Below are positions 8,020-17,105 of a stretch of DNA of 64,000 nt, in pieces. Origin of the DNA: Ignavibacteriaceae bacterium (GTDB lineage Bacteria > Bacteroidota > Ignavibacteria > Ignavibacteriales > Ignavibacteriaceae). How positions within the stretch are numbered: the stretch's first letter is position 1; the number at the start of each line of letters is the position of its first letter. A program made the translations under genes and the position numbers. The notes under the pieces were generated by a model that did not search any database, was not told the origin of the DNA, and saw nothing but the letters and a program-made list of their open reading frames with translations. The stretch spans positions 1 through 64,000 of the forward strand of contig JABWCL010000033.1 of NCBI GenBank assembly GCA_013360295.1. The letters run 5' to 3'.

Positions 8020-9153
8020 TTAAATATTTAAAAATTCCCGTGCGAACCATATCTTAAAGAGCGGATCAGTAAATTCGAATTTATTTCCGTTGATTTCAAT
8101 AATTTCCTTTTTAACCAGAGATTTCTTCAGCCGGCTGACATTTGCTGATGTGCCCAATTTATACCGGTTTATAGTCTCTACCGAACTCAGATTACTGACG
8201 TTATTACATATCGCCCTTAGAAAATTTACCTGTGAATTCGTAAGCGAATCTGTTTCTCTTTGAAAGAGGATAGTATTCTGCAGAAGTAGCTGTTCGAGGG
8301 CATTTGCGATCAGCTCATCAGAACATTTATGATTCGTCAGGTTCCAAACAGTATGCGCAAACTGCTGAACAAAATAAGGATGGTTTTCAACCGTAAGGGC
8401 AATATTCGATGCAGCTTCATGATTAATGATTTTCCCTGTCCTCCCGAATGCAGACACGATGAATGCACGCCAGTATTTTTTCGGAATTTTCTCAAGGAAT
8501 ATGATGTCCCCGAATTTATAAAAGGGCATTGACTTGCTTTCAAACAATTCAGTCATCATATGCTGCTTGCTGCCATATAAGCAGTAGTTGGCTAAGTTAT
8601 GTTTCTGCCAGTTGGAGCGGAGTTTTTTCTGAAATGCAAGGGGGTCATCGAAGAATGCGATATTCTGGAATTCATCAACACAGACCACGATTTTTACATT
8701 GAGTTTTTTGCTGACCGTTTCGGGTAAATTAAGGATTTCATCCGGTGATCTTTGGATTTCATTCCAGTCAAAACTCAAACTAAATTCTTCTGCCGGTGCG
8801 CTGCTTATGGTTATCCTGGGGGAAATATGACGAAAGAACCTCCCCAATGCTTCAAGCCGCTCTTTCCATTTGGGATAGGCAACACGAAGTACTTCTCTGG
8901 CTAAAACAGAATAAAACTCCGCTTCGCTGCGGATGTTAAATAGGTCAATGAAGCAAAACCTGAATTCAGACTGTTTGCGGGATAAAGTCTGTGAGACTCT
9001 AAACACAAGCGATGATTTTCCCAGACGCCGGGGAGATATGAGAATGCTGTTGATACCCGAATTAATATTGGCGGATAGGCGCTGCTGCTCCTGTTCGCGG
9101 TCGATAAAGGAATTACCGGAAGCTATTTTGCCGTAAATAAATGGATTTTTCAT
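8020..9153 (-). CDS. AAA-type ATPase of the archaeal/prokaryotic ATPase family with C-terminal winged helix
   Basis: A roughly 377-aa ATPase. FIYGKIASGNSFIDREQE near the start is typical of the PF01637 ATPases. The Walker A loop is ISPRRLGKSS and Walker B is KIVVCVDEFQNI. The C-terminal third (residues about 295-375) looks like a winged helix that would bind DNA (LTNSQVNFLRAI, LGTSANVSRLKKSL, FEFTDPLFKIWF). These proteins are stand-alone, of unsettled role, and often found in accessory DNA. An in-frame TTG at 9163-9165 would add four residues, but the ATG at 9151-9153 with GAGAG upstream is preferred. The leader carries repeated GTTAGTTA half-sites. Confidence 0.8.
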   Translation of the reverse strand: MKNPFIYGKIASGNSFIDREQEQQRLSANINSGINSILISPRRLGKSSLVFRVSQTLSRKQSEFRFCFIDLFNIRSEAEFYSVLAREVLRVAYPKWKERLEALGRFFRHISPRITISSAPAEEFSLSFDWNEIQRSPDEILNLPETVSKKLNVKIVVCVDEFQNIAFFDDPLAFQKKLRSNWQKHNLANYCLYGSKQHMMTELFESKSMPFYKFGDIIFLEKIPKKYWRAFIVSAFGRTGKIINHEAASNIALTVENHPYFVQQFAHTVWNLTNHKCSDELIANALEQLLLQNTILFQRETDSLTNSQVNFLRAICNNVSNLSSVETINRYKLGTSANVSRLKKSLVKKEIIEINGNKFEFTDPLFKIWFAREFLNI

Positions 9154-9181
9154 AGTTACTCTCAATTTACTTACACAAATG

Positions 9182-9230
9182 TAACTAACTACTTCATAAC
9201 TAACAAACCTGTTAGTTACATCTTTGTTAG
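9182..9230. promoter_or_regulatory. Array of ACTAAC/GTTAGT half-sites upstream of the AAA ATPase
   Basis: Within about 50 bases there are four near-identical half-sites: ACTAAC at about 9184 and 9198 on the plus strand, and GTTAGT at 9211 and 9225, giving both direct and inverted pairs. GTAACTAAC (9181-9189) and GTTAGTTAC (9211-9219) form a perfect inverted repeat. This sits in the likely promoter region of the ATPase, suggesting an operator for self-regulation or another dimeric regulator. Confidence 0.45.
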
Positions 9231-9276
9231 TTTTTTAAAGGCAATTGAATCAGGAATACTGAAGGAGGATGTCCTC

Positions 9277-10551
9277 TCAATCCGGGTTTAGATACTCCCA
9301 CCAACCATAGTTTATAATATGAACAATGTCAAACACCATTAGTCCGTCTGTTTTTTCGAGGCACATCTTCATCGCGCGCCTGAACTGCTCGGGATGGCCT
9401 TTGTACTGCTCTACGTATAATCCGCCTATAACCGGTACAGCGCCGTCAATCACCTCCATCGCGATTTCCGCTGAGCCCTCCACCGAGTACCAGTATTCTT
9501 TCCCTTTCCCCATTCCTGCTTCGGTACGTTCGGCTTCTTTATTCAGGTTTTCAACTTCCTGTTTTGTAACTTCAAAGAAATAACAGCCTGTTGTGTAAAA
9601 GTCCAGAAGTCCTGCGTAGCCGTAGTTCCTGTATTCCGGCAGCGCCCAGTCATATTCCGCTGAGGGATCGTAACTCTTGCTAGCCCAGTTTACCCCAACC
9701 TCATAGTAAAGTGGATACCAGGCACCGGTATAATCGCCATAAGAGATGGAAGGATTAATTTTCTTTACTTCCCTGCGCGCTTCATCAAAAAATTCATAAA
9801 TAATTTTTACTCTCCACAGAAGCCATTGCCTGTAATACTTCCCCTCTTTTCTCTGTTTGTTGCCGCTGCTGTCTTTCACCCATTCATAAATATCTTCCGG
9901 GAACCGTTTGATCTCTTCCCCGATGAAGTTCTCGAACAGCTCTTTTGAAAGCGGGCTGAAATCCGCTTCAATCCCATCATACCTGACGCGGTCAAGAATA
10001 ATTCCGTCAAGACCTTTATAGTTTTCAACCAGCTCTTTTATGATACTCAGTTCGTGAAGCTGGACTTCGCGGTTCGCGGGATTCGTCATAGCGGAATATT
10101 TGTGTCTGAGTTTTGTTATCGGTACAATACCTGAATCGGTGTAATTATATGACTGCCAGGAGGCACGCCCGTTATAAACCAGCCCACGGTCAAAATAGTT
10201 ATGTCCCGCCGCAAATACATTCAGCGAAGCGTGAATTTTCAATCCCCGTTTCTTACATTCGGTTATAAAGAAGCTGACAAAATCAAGCGAATCGCCCCGC
10301 GAAAATCCGCCCCATTCTCTCATTTGCGGAGCGTAGCTGCTTTTATAAAGCACTTCTCCCGTTATTGGTTTAACATCCAGAGCTATGTCCGTAAATCCTG
10401 CCTCTTTTGTTTTATCCAGGTAGTATTTAATTGAATCGGGATAACTGAATCTCTGGAAATTGGCAGTAGCATCAAACCAAAGGAGCTTTGTCTGGGCGGG
10501 AGTAAAAAATCCGAATGAAAGAAATATTATGAGTGTGAAGAATGGTCGCAT
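9277..10551 (-). CDS. GHL10-type secreted glycoside hydrolase (PF02638-like)
   Basis: A 424-aa protein with a signal peptide (about 1-19, ending TPAQ) and a single TIM-barrel-like domain. Family-like segments are KLLWFDATANFQRF, ITDIALDVKP-type strand, HASLNVFAAG, MTNPANREVQ and DGIILDRVRYD. In GHL10/DUF187-type proteins such Asp/Glu-rich strands line the active site, and the substrate is usually unknown. The C-terminus does not carry a T9SS sorting domain, so the protein is probably periplasmic. It begins just 16 bases after a hairpin that ends the DUF4920 gene and has no good ribosome binding site, so expression may rely on read-through or an overlapping promoter. Confidence 0.75.
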   Translation of the reverse strand: MRPFFTLIIFLSFGFFTPAQTKLLWFDATANFQRFSYPDSIKYYLDKTKEAGFTDIALDVKPITGEVLYKSSYAPQMREWGGFSRGDSLDFVSFFITECKKRGLKIHASLNVFAAGHNYFDRGLVYNGRASWQSYNYTDSGIVPITKLRHKYSAMTNPANREVQLHELSIIKELVENYKGLDGIILDRVRYDGIEADFSPLSKELFENFIGEEIKRFPEDIYEWVKDSSGNKQRKEGKYYRQWLLWRVKIIYEFFDEARREVKKINPSISYGDYTGAWYPLYYEVGVNWASKSYDPSAEYDWALPEYRNYGYAGLLDFYTTGCYFFEVTKQEVENLNKEAERTEAGMGKGKEYWYSVEGSAEIAMEVIDGAVPVIGGLYVEQYKGHPEQFRRAMKMCLEKTDGLMVFDIVHIINYGWWEYLNPD

Positions 10552-10555
10552 TGTT

Positions 10556-10590
10556 TAAAATAAAAATGGGGATGCTTAATCGGCATCCCC
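10556..10590 (-). terminator. Hairpin terminator after the DUF4920 gene
   Basis: A perfect 8-bp stem GGGGATGC (10568-10575) and GCATCCCC (10583-10590) with a 7-base loop. On the minus strand it is followed by ATTTTTATTTT. It sits between the DUF4920 gene and the GHL10-type gene. Confidence 0.85.
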
Positions 10591-10606
10591 TGTTAAAAAA
10601 CTAAAA

Positions 10607-11098
10607 TTATTTTTTTGTGTCGGCTTTTTTATCTGCAGGTAAATCAATTACCGCGCCGAGTCCTTTTATCTGGTATAAGGTAACGGGTCCTGTGACAGTA
10701 GAAGGATCAAATTTCGTTCCCTGCTCTTCGGCGATGTGCTCGTAGTATTCAATCGCATCTTCCTGGGAAAGCTTCAGTTCATAAACCATTCCTTCTGCTT
10801 TGATTTTTTGTCCTTTAGATTTCTTTGGGAATACTATTTCACCGTCCTTTACCTTTACTCTTATCTTCCTTGCGCTTTCGTCAGAAACTTCAATCCAGCA
10901 TCCGGCTTTCTGGCAAACGTCAGCGACTTCGCCTTCCACCATAACTGTTTTTCCAAGAAAGTCTACCGGTTTATCTAATATAGCCGATATCTGTGTGCTC
11001 TCCTTCAGGGTTACGCCCTTTCCGAACTTTTTATCTTTAGCAATGGCAGAGCTGCCTAAGATAAGAACTGCAAGAAGCGATAAAAATAAATTTCTCAT
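10607..11098 (-). CDS. DUF4920 domain exported protein
   Basis: A 163-aa protein with a signal peptide (about 1-20, ending AIA) and a DUF4920 domain over the rest. The domain shows a small OB-like pattern: FLGKTVMVEGEVADVCQKAGCWIEVSD, then IRVKVKDGEIVFPKKSKGQKIKAEG. The CxxxxCW pair could bind a metal or form a disulfide. Family function is not established. It is divergent from the symporter gene at 11226 and followed by a strong hairpin. A Lys/Asp-rich tail ends the protein. Confidence 0.85.
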   Translation of the reverse strand: MRNLFLSLLAVLILGSSAIAKDKKFGKGVTLKESTQISAILDKPVDFLGKTVMVEGEVADVCQKAGCWIEVSDESARKIRVKVKDGEIVFPKKSKGQKIKAEGMVYELKLSQEDAIEYYEHIAEEQGTKFDPSTVTGPVTLYQIKGLGAVIDLPADKKADTKK

Positions 11099-11225
11099 AA
11101 AATCCTTTTGATTATTTAATAAATTGTTAAAAAATACTATTTTCGGGGATAAAATACTTAAACTGATGAATTTTCCAAATACTTTTTCTCTTCATTAAAT
11201 TTTACACATCTTAAAAGGACGATTA

Positions 11226-12563
11226 ATGCAGTACCTTGAAAACATCCTGAACGAAATAAGCAGCTTTGTATGGGGCCCCCCTATGCTCGTACTTCTATTT
11301 GGCACACATATCTTCCTGACTTTCAGGCTTAAGTTGATTCAGAGATTTATAGGTAAGGCGATTAAAATTTCTCTCGAACGGAAGAAAGAAGGAACGGGCG
11401 ATGTTTCACAGTTCGGAGCAATGACAACCGCCCTCGCCGCCACTATCGGTACCGGGAACATCGTAGGTGTAGCGACTGCAATAGCTGCCGGAGGTCCGGG
11501 CGCTGTTTTATGGATGTGGCTTACCGGCGTATTTGGTATCGCGACTAAATATTCCGAGGCCCTTCTCGCCGTAAAATACCGCGTAACTATGCCTGACGGC
11601 ACGATGGCAGGCGGACCGATGTATGTGCTTGAGCGCGGTTTGAAAATGAAATGGCTGGGCACAATTTTTGCGGCGCTGACTGCCGTAACTGCATTCGGTA
11701 TCGGCAATATGGTGCAGGCTAATTCTATCTCATCACTCGCTGAACACAGTTTGAATATTCCCCCTTACATTACCGGTATTCTCCTTGCGGCTTTAACCGC
11801 GGTGGTAATCCTCGGCGGAATTAAATCAATAGCTAAATGGTGTGAGAAACTTGTTCCGTTTATGGCTATCTTTTATGTTCTTGGTTGTCTGTATCTGCTG
11901 GCAACCAATTTGAGTGCTCTTCCAAATACTTTAAGCCTGATTTTCAACGGAGCGTTCAGCGGCACTGCGGTCGTCGGAGGCTTCCTCGGCGCCGGTATGA
12001 AAGAGGCAATCCGGTTTGGCATTGCACGAGGACTATTTTCTAATGAATCCGGACTCGGCAGCGCACCTATTGTAGCCGCCGCTGCCCAGACCAAAAACCC
12101 CGTCCGACAGGCGCTTGTTTCTTCGACCGGCACCTTCTGGGATACCGTTGTCGTTTGCGCGCTTACCGGACTTGTAATTGTTAATTCGGGAGACTGGACT
12201 AAGGGTTTAAAAGGAGCACAGCTTACAAACGCAGCGTTCGGTGAAATTCCGATTGTCGGGCCGTTCATTCTGACAGTTGGATTACTTACGTTTGTATTTT
12301 CAACCATACTCGGCTGGTCATACTACGGTGAAAAATCCATTGAGTACCTCGTCGGGACAAAAGCCGTAAAACCTTACAGGATCCTTTGGGTAGTATTCGT
12401 TTTCGTCGGGTCAATGCTCTCTCTTCCTGTCGTGTGGACATTTGCCGACATCACGAACGCCCTGATGGCCATTCCCAACCTCGTCGCCCTCCTGCTGCTT
12501 TCGGGAGTTATTGTGAATGAAACAAAAAAATATCTGTGGGATGATAAGTTAGATGAAGAGTGA
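11226..12563 (+). CDS. Alanine/glycine:cation symporter (AGCS family)
   Basis: A 445-aa inner-membrane transporter of full family length with about ten hydrophobic segments. The AGCS hallmarks are clear: MTTALAATIGTGNIVGVATAIAAGGPGA near residues 65-95, WMWLTGVFGIATKYSEALLA, MAGGPMYVLERG and GLFSNESGLGSAPIVAAAA. Members take up alanine or glycine with sodium or protons. It has an independent position, divergent from DUF4920, and is followed by a repeat-bearing gap. The exact substrate cannot be told from the sequence. Confidence 0.93.
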   Translation: MQYLENILNEISSFVWGPPMLVLLFGTHIFLTFRLKLIQRFIGKAIKISLERKKEGTGDVSQFGAMTTALAATIGTGNIVGVATAIAAGGPGAVLWMWLTGVFGIATKYSEALLAVKYRVTMPDGTMAGGPMYVLERGLKMKWLGTIFAALTAVTAFGIGNMVQANSISSLAEHSLNIPPYITGILLAALTAVVILGGIKSIAKWCEKLVPFMAIFYVLGCLYLLATNLSALPNTLSLIFNGAFSGTAVVGGFLGAGMKEAIRFGIARGLFSNESGLGSAPIVAAAAQTKNPVRQALVSSTGTFWDTVVVCALTGLVIVNSGDWTKGLKGAQLTNAAFGEIPIVGPFILTVGLLTFVFSTILGWSYYGEKSIEYLVGTKAVKPYRILWVVFVFVGSMLSLPVVWTFADITNALMAIPNLVALLLLSGVIVNETKKYLWDDKLDEE

Positions 12564-12967
12564 AAGAATTAAAAATTAAGAATATTTTGAGTTAAAAGTT
12601 AAGAGTTAAAAGTTAATATTATTTTTAGTGTATTTAAAGTGATCACATTACTTGGAATTGCTTCAAGCGGATTGCTCACAATTGCATAAATACTATTACC
12701 GTAATTTTGCTAACAACTAATAATATAGCAGAAAACTCAAAAGGACTTTGTATATCGTAACATCAAACGCCAAACTTAATCAATCATAGTCCACATAAAC
12801 ACCCCTCGGAGTGGCAAGTCCATTCCTCTATTTATGTAAATCTGTGATCATCCGCTTCATCTGTGTCACCCGTGGTCCATCACAGCAGATTAAACAGGAA
12901 GGATTATTTACTTTATCAAATTTATTTGTAGCCCCCTTTTAACTCTTCACTTTTAACTATTAACTAT
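12564..12967. repeat. 404-base gap flanked by inverted TTAA-type repeats
   Basis: AGTTAAAAGTTAA-type units run at 12565-12615, and the same family in the opposite orientation (TTTTAACTCTTCACTTTTAACT) occupies 12937-12968. Between them are a small hairpin CACCCCTCGGAGTG near 12792 and a stretch with ATCTGTG/GTGTCACCCGTGGTCC words near 12840-12885. No gene was seen. It resembles a composite intergenic repeat element. Confidence 0.6.
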
Positions 12968-14395
12968 TTACCCTTCCCAAAACGCCTCCGCCCCAACGAC
13001 TGCTTCAAGTTCCCCCGCCGCCAGCATATCATCTACATATTCGATATTCCTCATTCCGATAAGAGTGGCTGAAACCTGCGGAAGTGAATTAAGCATCGCG
13101 ACTGCCTTCCGGCTGAGAGGCTGGCCGCTGTAGATACCTCCAGTCGCTTTGTCAATTTCTTTATGGTAAGCCTTTAGTTTTTTATTGTGCTGCCCCGCCA
13201 GTATACTCCGAAACGAATCCAGTAATATCTGCACTTCTACTCCGTAAGAATTCAGTTTTTTCCTTAATGAATCCGAATCATACTTTTTATCAAGTTCGCT
13301 GAGCACATAATTGATTTTAGGTATCAGGAACTGGCTGTTAATTTCATTGAAGTGTGTTACACCGTGGAATGATTTTTTATGCTCAGCCAGCAGTGACGCT
13401 GTTGAAAGGCAATCAACAAAAGCGCGTTTTTCACTCGGCTCTGCCTGCAGCGGAACGACATATTCCGATTTAAGTTCTATCTCTTTTGCCTTCACTGATT
13501 CAATCAGCAGGTCAACTTCTTCTTCAGTTCTGTCCTCCGTCACTTCAAATTCAGCCAGACGGAAAAGCCTGTCCTTTTTAATACCGTTAAGCGGACGGTT
13601 TATCAGAACGCCAAGATTATTTTCAGCCGCGAGTGTGAGGACGTTCTTGGTTCCTCCTGCCTGATTGAGATTAGCCCATCCTCCCCTCTCCATCAGATTC
13701 ATCGAAAACTGTATGACCGAAAAATTCTTTATGATTTCCGAATGATGAGCCAAACTTAAAATTCTTTCGAGGGAAGTAAAATCACCCTCATTAGCAGGAA
13801 CGCCAAAAGTATTTGAAGAAATACCATAACTCCTTATCCTGCCGCGGGCGACTTCAGCCTCCAGATACTCAAAGGCTTTTTGTATCCGGTAGTAATATTC
13901 GTTTAACTGTTCGCCTTCATCATCGTAAACGGAATAATTCAGAAAATATTCCGGATTATGAAGAAGATAAACATCAATGTAATCCATCTTCAGGCGTTCA
14001 AGCGAATGGCTGATCTGGTCATTGAGAAAATCAGGATGGATACAATGCCAGAGGTCGGGAGCGCATACAACTACTTCCGAGTAAGGATTCCCCGCTATTT
14101 CTCTGTCCCGCGCTGATTCAAGATTACCCCCTTGAAGGTACCCGCCTTTACTTACAATAACGAGATCCTCCCTTTTCACTTCACCCTCAACAACCATTTT
14201 ATTTACAACATTCCCGATCAGCATTTCACTGCCGCCGTCGGTATAGTTAGCTGAGGTATCAATTAAATTTACCCCGTTACTTAGAGCGCGGGTAAGAGCC
14301 TCTTCGTGGCTCCTCACCATATATGAAACCCGGTATGTGCCAAATCCGGTAACAGAAATTTTCCTGCCGGTCTTTCCCAGTGTTTTATAATTCAT
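12968..14395 (-). CDS. Aldo/keto reductase family oxidoreductase, extended
   Basis: A 475-aa cytoplasmic protein. The first 300 residues follow the aldo/keto reductase barrel: MNYKTLGKTGRKISVTGFG, DTSANYTDGGSE with Asp46 and Tyr51, VSKGG with Lys83, and CIHPDFLNDQISHSLERLKMDYIDVYLLHNPE. It should reduce or oxidise a carbonyl/alcohol with NADP(H). A large insertion and C-terminal region (about 285-430) makes it longer than the usual 300-330 residues. The end, LNSLPQVSATLIGMRNIEYVDDMLA, is the normal cofactor-binding tail of the family, so it is a genuine long form. Substrate unknown. A single gene, in no clear operon. Confidence 0.85.
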   Translation of the reverse strand: MNYKTLGKTGRKISVTGFGTYRVSYMVRSHEEALTRALSNGVNLIDTSANYTDGGSEMLIGNVVNKMVVEGEVKREDLVIVSKGGYLQGGNLESARDREIAGNPYSEVVVCAPDLWHCIHPDFLNDQISHSLERLKMDYIDVYLLHNPEYFLNYSVYDDEGEQLNEYYYRIQKAFEYLEAEVARGRIRSYGISSNTFGVPANEGDFTSLERILSLAHHSEIIKNFSVIQFSMNLMERGGWANLNQAGGTKNVLTLAAENNLGVLINRPLNGIKKDRLFRLAEFEVTEDRTEEEVDLLIESVKAKEIELKSEYVVPLQAEPSEKRAFVDCLSTASLLAEHKKSFHGVTHFNEINSQFLIPKINYVLSELDKKYDSDSLRKKLNSYGVEVQILLDSFRSILAGQHNKKLKAYHKEIDKATGGIYSGQPLSRKAVAMLNSLPQVSATLIGMRNIEYVDDMLAAGELEAVVGAEAFWEG

Positions 14396-14492
14396 TTATA
14401 ACTTTCATTTATATTAAACAGAAAGGATGTAATTATTCCGTGTGCCTAAGTTAAGGAACAGAGAGTGATGAAGAAGTGAAAAAATCAGAGTA

Positions 14493-15260
14493 TCAGATGG
14501 CTCTGATATATTCCAGGCGGATGCCCCTGTCGGCAGCGCCGGGCGACCATTTTTTATTACTTAAAATGTCGCGCAGATCCAGGCCAAGCGTGAATCCTAC
14601 GCCGGGAGTCCAGCGCACGCCAAAGTTCATATAGCCGTTCCCTTTTCCGTAGGCGGTTTTGGAATCATCATTCAGGGCGAAATCATATTCTGCCATTACG
14701 GAAACCTGCTTGCCGATTGTCTTCTCGACCCCGACAGTAAGATTTACAAAATTATCGCCGTCCGATTTTTCAAAAGAGTAGTTGAGGCTGCCGTGGACAG
14801 AAAGAAAACCCCAGAAGGCAAAATTCTTTGAGCCGGCTACGAACAATCCGGGTGACTTGATTGCATACCGGTCAGTGGAATCAAAGTATTCCCCTTTTCC
14901 CTGTGTATCAAATCCGAGTGTGAGGGATGGATAGAGAAGGGACTCCTGCATTATTCTGTACTTAATATTTGCCGCAGGGAGTTCATACCATCTCGGTGAC
15001 CCGCTCCCGATAATATTAGCGCCGCCGTAGGAGATGCCGAAACTTACGCTTTCAAAAACTCCGACTTCTATCCTGGCAATAAGAATGCCGTAGGGAAGCA
15101 CATCGCTCGAAACGCCGACAAAGCCCTTCTTCAGCACACCGGCTGTAGGCATATCAATAAGGTACCTGTGCTCATAATTAGCGTCTTCACCGGCTGTTCC
15201 CTGTGAAAATCCCGGGACAGTTAAAAGCAACAAAACGACAAAAAACAGAAGTTTTTTCAT
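14493..15260 (-). CDS. Putative outer-membrane beta-barrel protein
   Basis: About 255 aa from the ATG at 15258-15260 (residue 14 of the longer frame), chosen because AGG precedes it and it begins a clean signal peptide MKKLLFFVVLLLLTVPGFSQ. The mature part alternates short amphipathic strands with glycines (GVLKKGFVGVSSDVLP, ESVSFGISYGGANIIG, YMNFGVRWTPGVGFTLGLDLRD), typical of 10-14-strand barrels. No porin or transport family was recognised. The terminal residue is Ile rather than Phe. Function unknown. Confidence 0.75.
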   Translation of the reverse strand: MKKLLFFVVLLLLTVPGFSQGTAGEDANYEHRYLIDMPTAGVLKKGFVGVSSDVLPYGILIARIEVGVFESVSFGISYGGANIIGSGSPRWYELPAANIKYRIMQESLLYPSLTLGFDTQGKGEYFDSTDRYAIKSPGLFVAGSKNFAFWGFLSVHGSLNYSFEKSDGDNFVNLTVGVEKTIGKQVSVMAEYDFALNDDSKTAYGKGNGYMNFGVRWTPGVGFTLGLDLRDILSNKKWSPGAADRGIRLEYIRAI

Positions 15261-15352
15261 AGCGCCTCGAAAATGAAAATCAAACTTAACATTTAACAAA
15301 ATAATCTTAGACAGACCTCCATAATATACAACTTTAACTCAAATTATCTAAA

Positions 15353-15440
15353 CAATTAAGAATTAAGAGTTAAGAGTAAAAAATTAAAAATTAATCCCTT
15401 GTGGGACAGGAAATTAAACACTCCTCTCCGAGGTGTGGGT
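15353..15440. repeat. TTAA-type intergenic repeat with hairpins
   Basis: A run of AATTAAGAATTAAGAGTTAA-type words (15353-15393) is followed by AATCCCTTGTGGGA and by CTCCTCTCCGAGGTG, both of which can fold. The same modules are seen at 12565-12970 and 52916-53165. This marks the left edge of the accessory island. Confidence 0.55.
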
Positions 15441-15827
15441 CAATTTTCGGTGGGAATTAACACTGTTTTCGCCTTGCTCTCTGCTATCGATGCAATTACT
15501 AATCGAATAGAGAACAACGTCGAGCGCGTCAATGATAAGCGGATCGGCTTCGAGTGAGAGGTGCAAGTGCCCGCCGAGGGAGAGACGTCCTGGTAAGGAC
15601 CGGCGAAAAGGTCGAGGTCACGCTTTCGAGTAGCCATACTCAAGCACGATTTTGATTTTTGCGGTAAGATATAGAGGACTCTCTGAGAATCCGGACCTCA
15701 GTTCTGCAATATTCTCACTGCCATCTAATCCGAATGAGGAATTTTGTTTGAAGTAATGGTAAACGGGTACGTAACGGCCCTCTCGCCTGCAAAGCAGCTC
15801 AGGATCGCACCCGATGGTGAATGACAT
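15422..15827 (-). pseudogene. Decayed phage-type COOH-NH2 ligase (amidoligase) fragment
   Basis: A good ribosome binding site (AAGGAG) precedes an ATG at 15825-15827. The first 69 residues (TIGCDPELLCRREGRYVP, FGLDGSENIAELRSGFSESP) look like the N-terminus of the putative phage COOH-NH2 ligase type 2 family (PF14395). A TGA at 15618-15620 stops the frame. In the same frame beyond the stop come LSLGGHLHLSLEADPLIIDALD, where GGHLH matches the family's GGHxH motif. The body between is far too short for a whole amidoligase. I read it as a remnant with an internal deletion and a stop. The family call is from memory of its motifs. Confidence 0.55.
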
Positions 15828-15886
15828 AAGAACTCCTTAGTTTTATTTGTACTAAGTTTCCTATGCCAAATATTTAATCTATCCGC

Positions 15887-17053
15887 CTATGATAGGAGTT
15901 TATATATTTTTACAAAATACTCTCTTAAAGGATTCTGTATATCATAACCAAAAATTGATTTAAGCTCACCATCTGAACAAATAATCGGAGGGCATCCAAA
16001 TGAGTTCATAAAAGCAAAAAAATCTTTCTGATTCATTTGAGCATTATAAAAGTAGAGTTTATTCGAATTTACAGCATTCGAAATCGCAACCACTCGTTTA
16101 ATAAAGTCATGAATAAGAATTCTTTCTTGCGGCACTAAATACTTCGAATGCTCAAGCATAATATCGTTTAAATATTCCTGCATATTTGGAACATTATAAT
16201 TATCATTAAAGAAAACATCGGTAGTGCAAGATTGTAGGAACACTTCCATTTTTTTGGGGTTTAGTGAGCGTAACATATCAAACAAGTGCTTTAATGCATC
16301 TCCCGGGAGGCGACACAATAATGATATTTGACAAATTGCAATCGTCCAGGCTGATATGTCTTCAGTATCTGGCAATATTTTCTTTATCTCGTCATGGACA
16401 CATACATATATGACTTCACCAGTATTATTTCTTAGAGAATCAATAATTTCTGTATCCGGACGGTAAATTAGATTTTCCTGTCTTTGATTATTAAATTGAA
16501 GATAATTTCTCTGAATCTGTCTTGCCATATTTTCATATATTACTCTCTCACTTAGAGGAACATAGTATTTACTGCCTAAAAATTCTGCCAAGATATGCGG
16601 ATAAACATGTGACGTATTTCGAGATTTTGAAAATACTTTATCATAAACAAAAAGCTCCGGGTCATGACTGGTCACAGGAAATGGTTCTCCAGCAGTAATT
16701 ATTTCATACTCCTCCATCAGATCCTCATGATCTTTCTTAATATCAGAGTTAATCAGTATGTAGGGTGATGCATTCGTTATCAAATCCCTGATATTTAAAT
16801 TATCAATTTGGGAAGGTACATTCGGCCCATACCTTATAAAAATACTTGCACGCAAAAGTGAAGTAATTATATTCTTAAGAAATATTCTTCCAAAGGTTGA
16901 TGACAGCTGTTGGCAATAGTGTATATATTCATGAATTAAAACAGACTGAGCATAAACTTCATTTTCTACTTGATCTTTCGTAAATTCGGGTAAATAAATT
17001 GTCCATTCGAAGAGATCGAAGTGGTTATATGACTGAGATGAATTATTGAGCAT
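15887..17053 (-). CDS. Uncharacterised protein with HExxH zinc-protease motif
   Basis: A 388-aa protein of no recognised family. Near its N-terminus it has SVLIHEYIHYCQQ (His41, Glu42, His45), the HExxH signature of zinc metallopeptidases embedded in a hydrophobic helix. The rest is mixed alpha and beta with no signal peptide or membrane segment, so it is probably cytoplasmic. It is the last gene of the restriction/ADP-ribosylation operon, 52 bases after the YgjP-type gene. That gives two putative metallopeptidases in succession. It may take part in the defence system or be a passenger. The third zinc ligand was not identified. Confidence 0.65.
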   Translation of the reverse strand: MLNNSSQSYNHFDLFEWTIYLPEFTKDQVENEVYAQSVLIHEYIHYCQQLSSTFGRIFLKNIITSLLRASIFIRYGPNVPSQIDNLNIRDLITNASPYILINSDIKKDHEDLMEEYEIITAGEPFPVTSHDPELFVYDKVFSKSRNTSHVYPHILAEFLGSKYYVPLSERVIYENMARQIQRNYLQFNNQRQENLIYRPDTEIIDSLRNNTGEVIYVCVHDEIKKILPDTEDISAWTIAICQISLLCRLPGDALKHLFDMLRSLNPKKMEVFLQSCTTDVFFNDNYNVPNMQEYLNDIMLEHSKYLVPQERILIHDFIKRVVAISNAVNSNKLYFYNAQMNQKDFFAFMNSFGCPPIICSDGELKSIFGYDIQNPLREYFVKIYKLLS

Positions 17054-17105
17054 TATATGGAACCCTCTTATCTGGTAATTCTTTTGACTGTATTATTGAA
17101 TTTGT

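Noticed and set aside
15440-15643. 67-residue frame covering the amidoligase remnant in another phase
   Set aside because: The GGHLH motif and the N-terminal half are both in the other frame; this one is a shadow.
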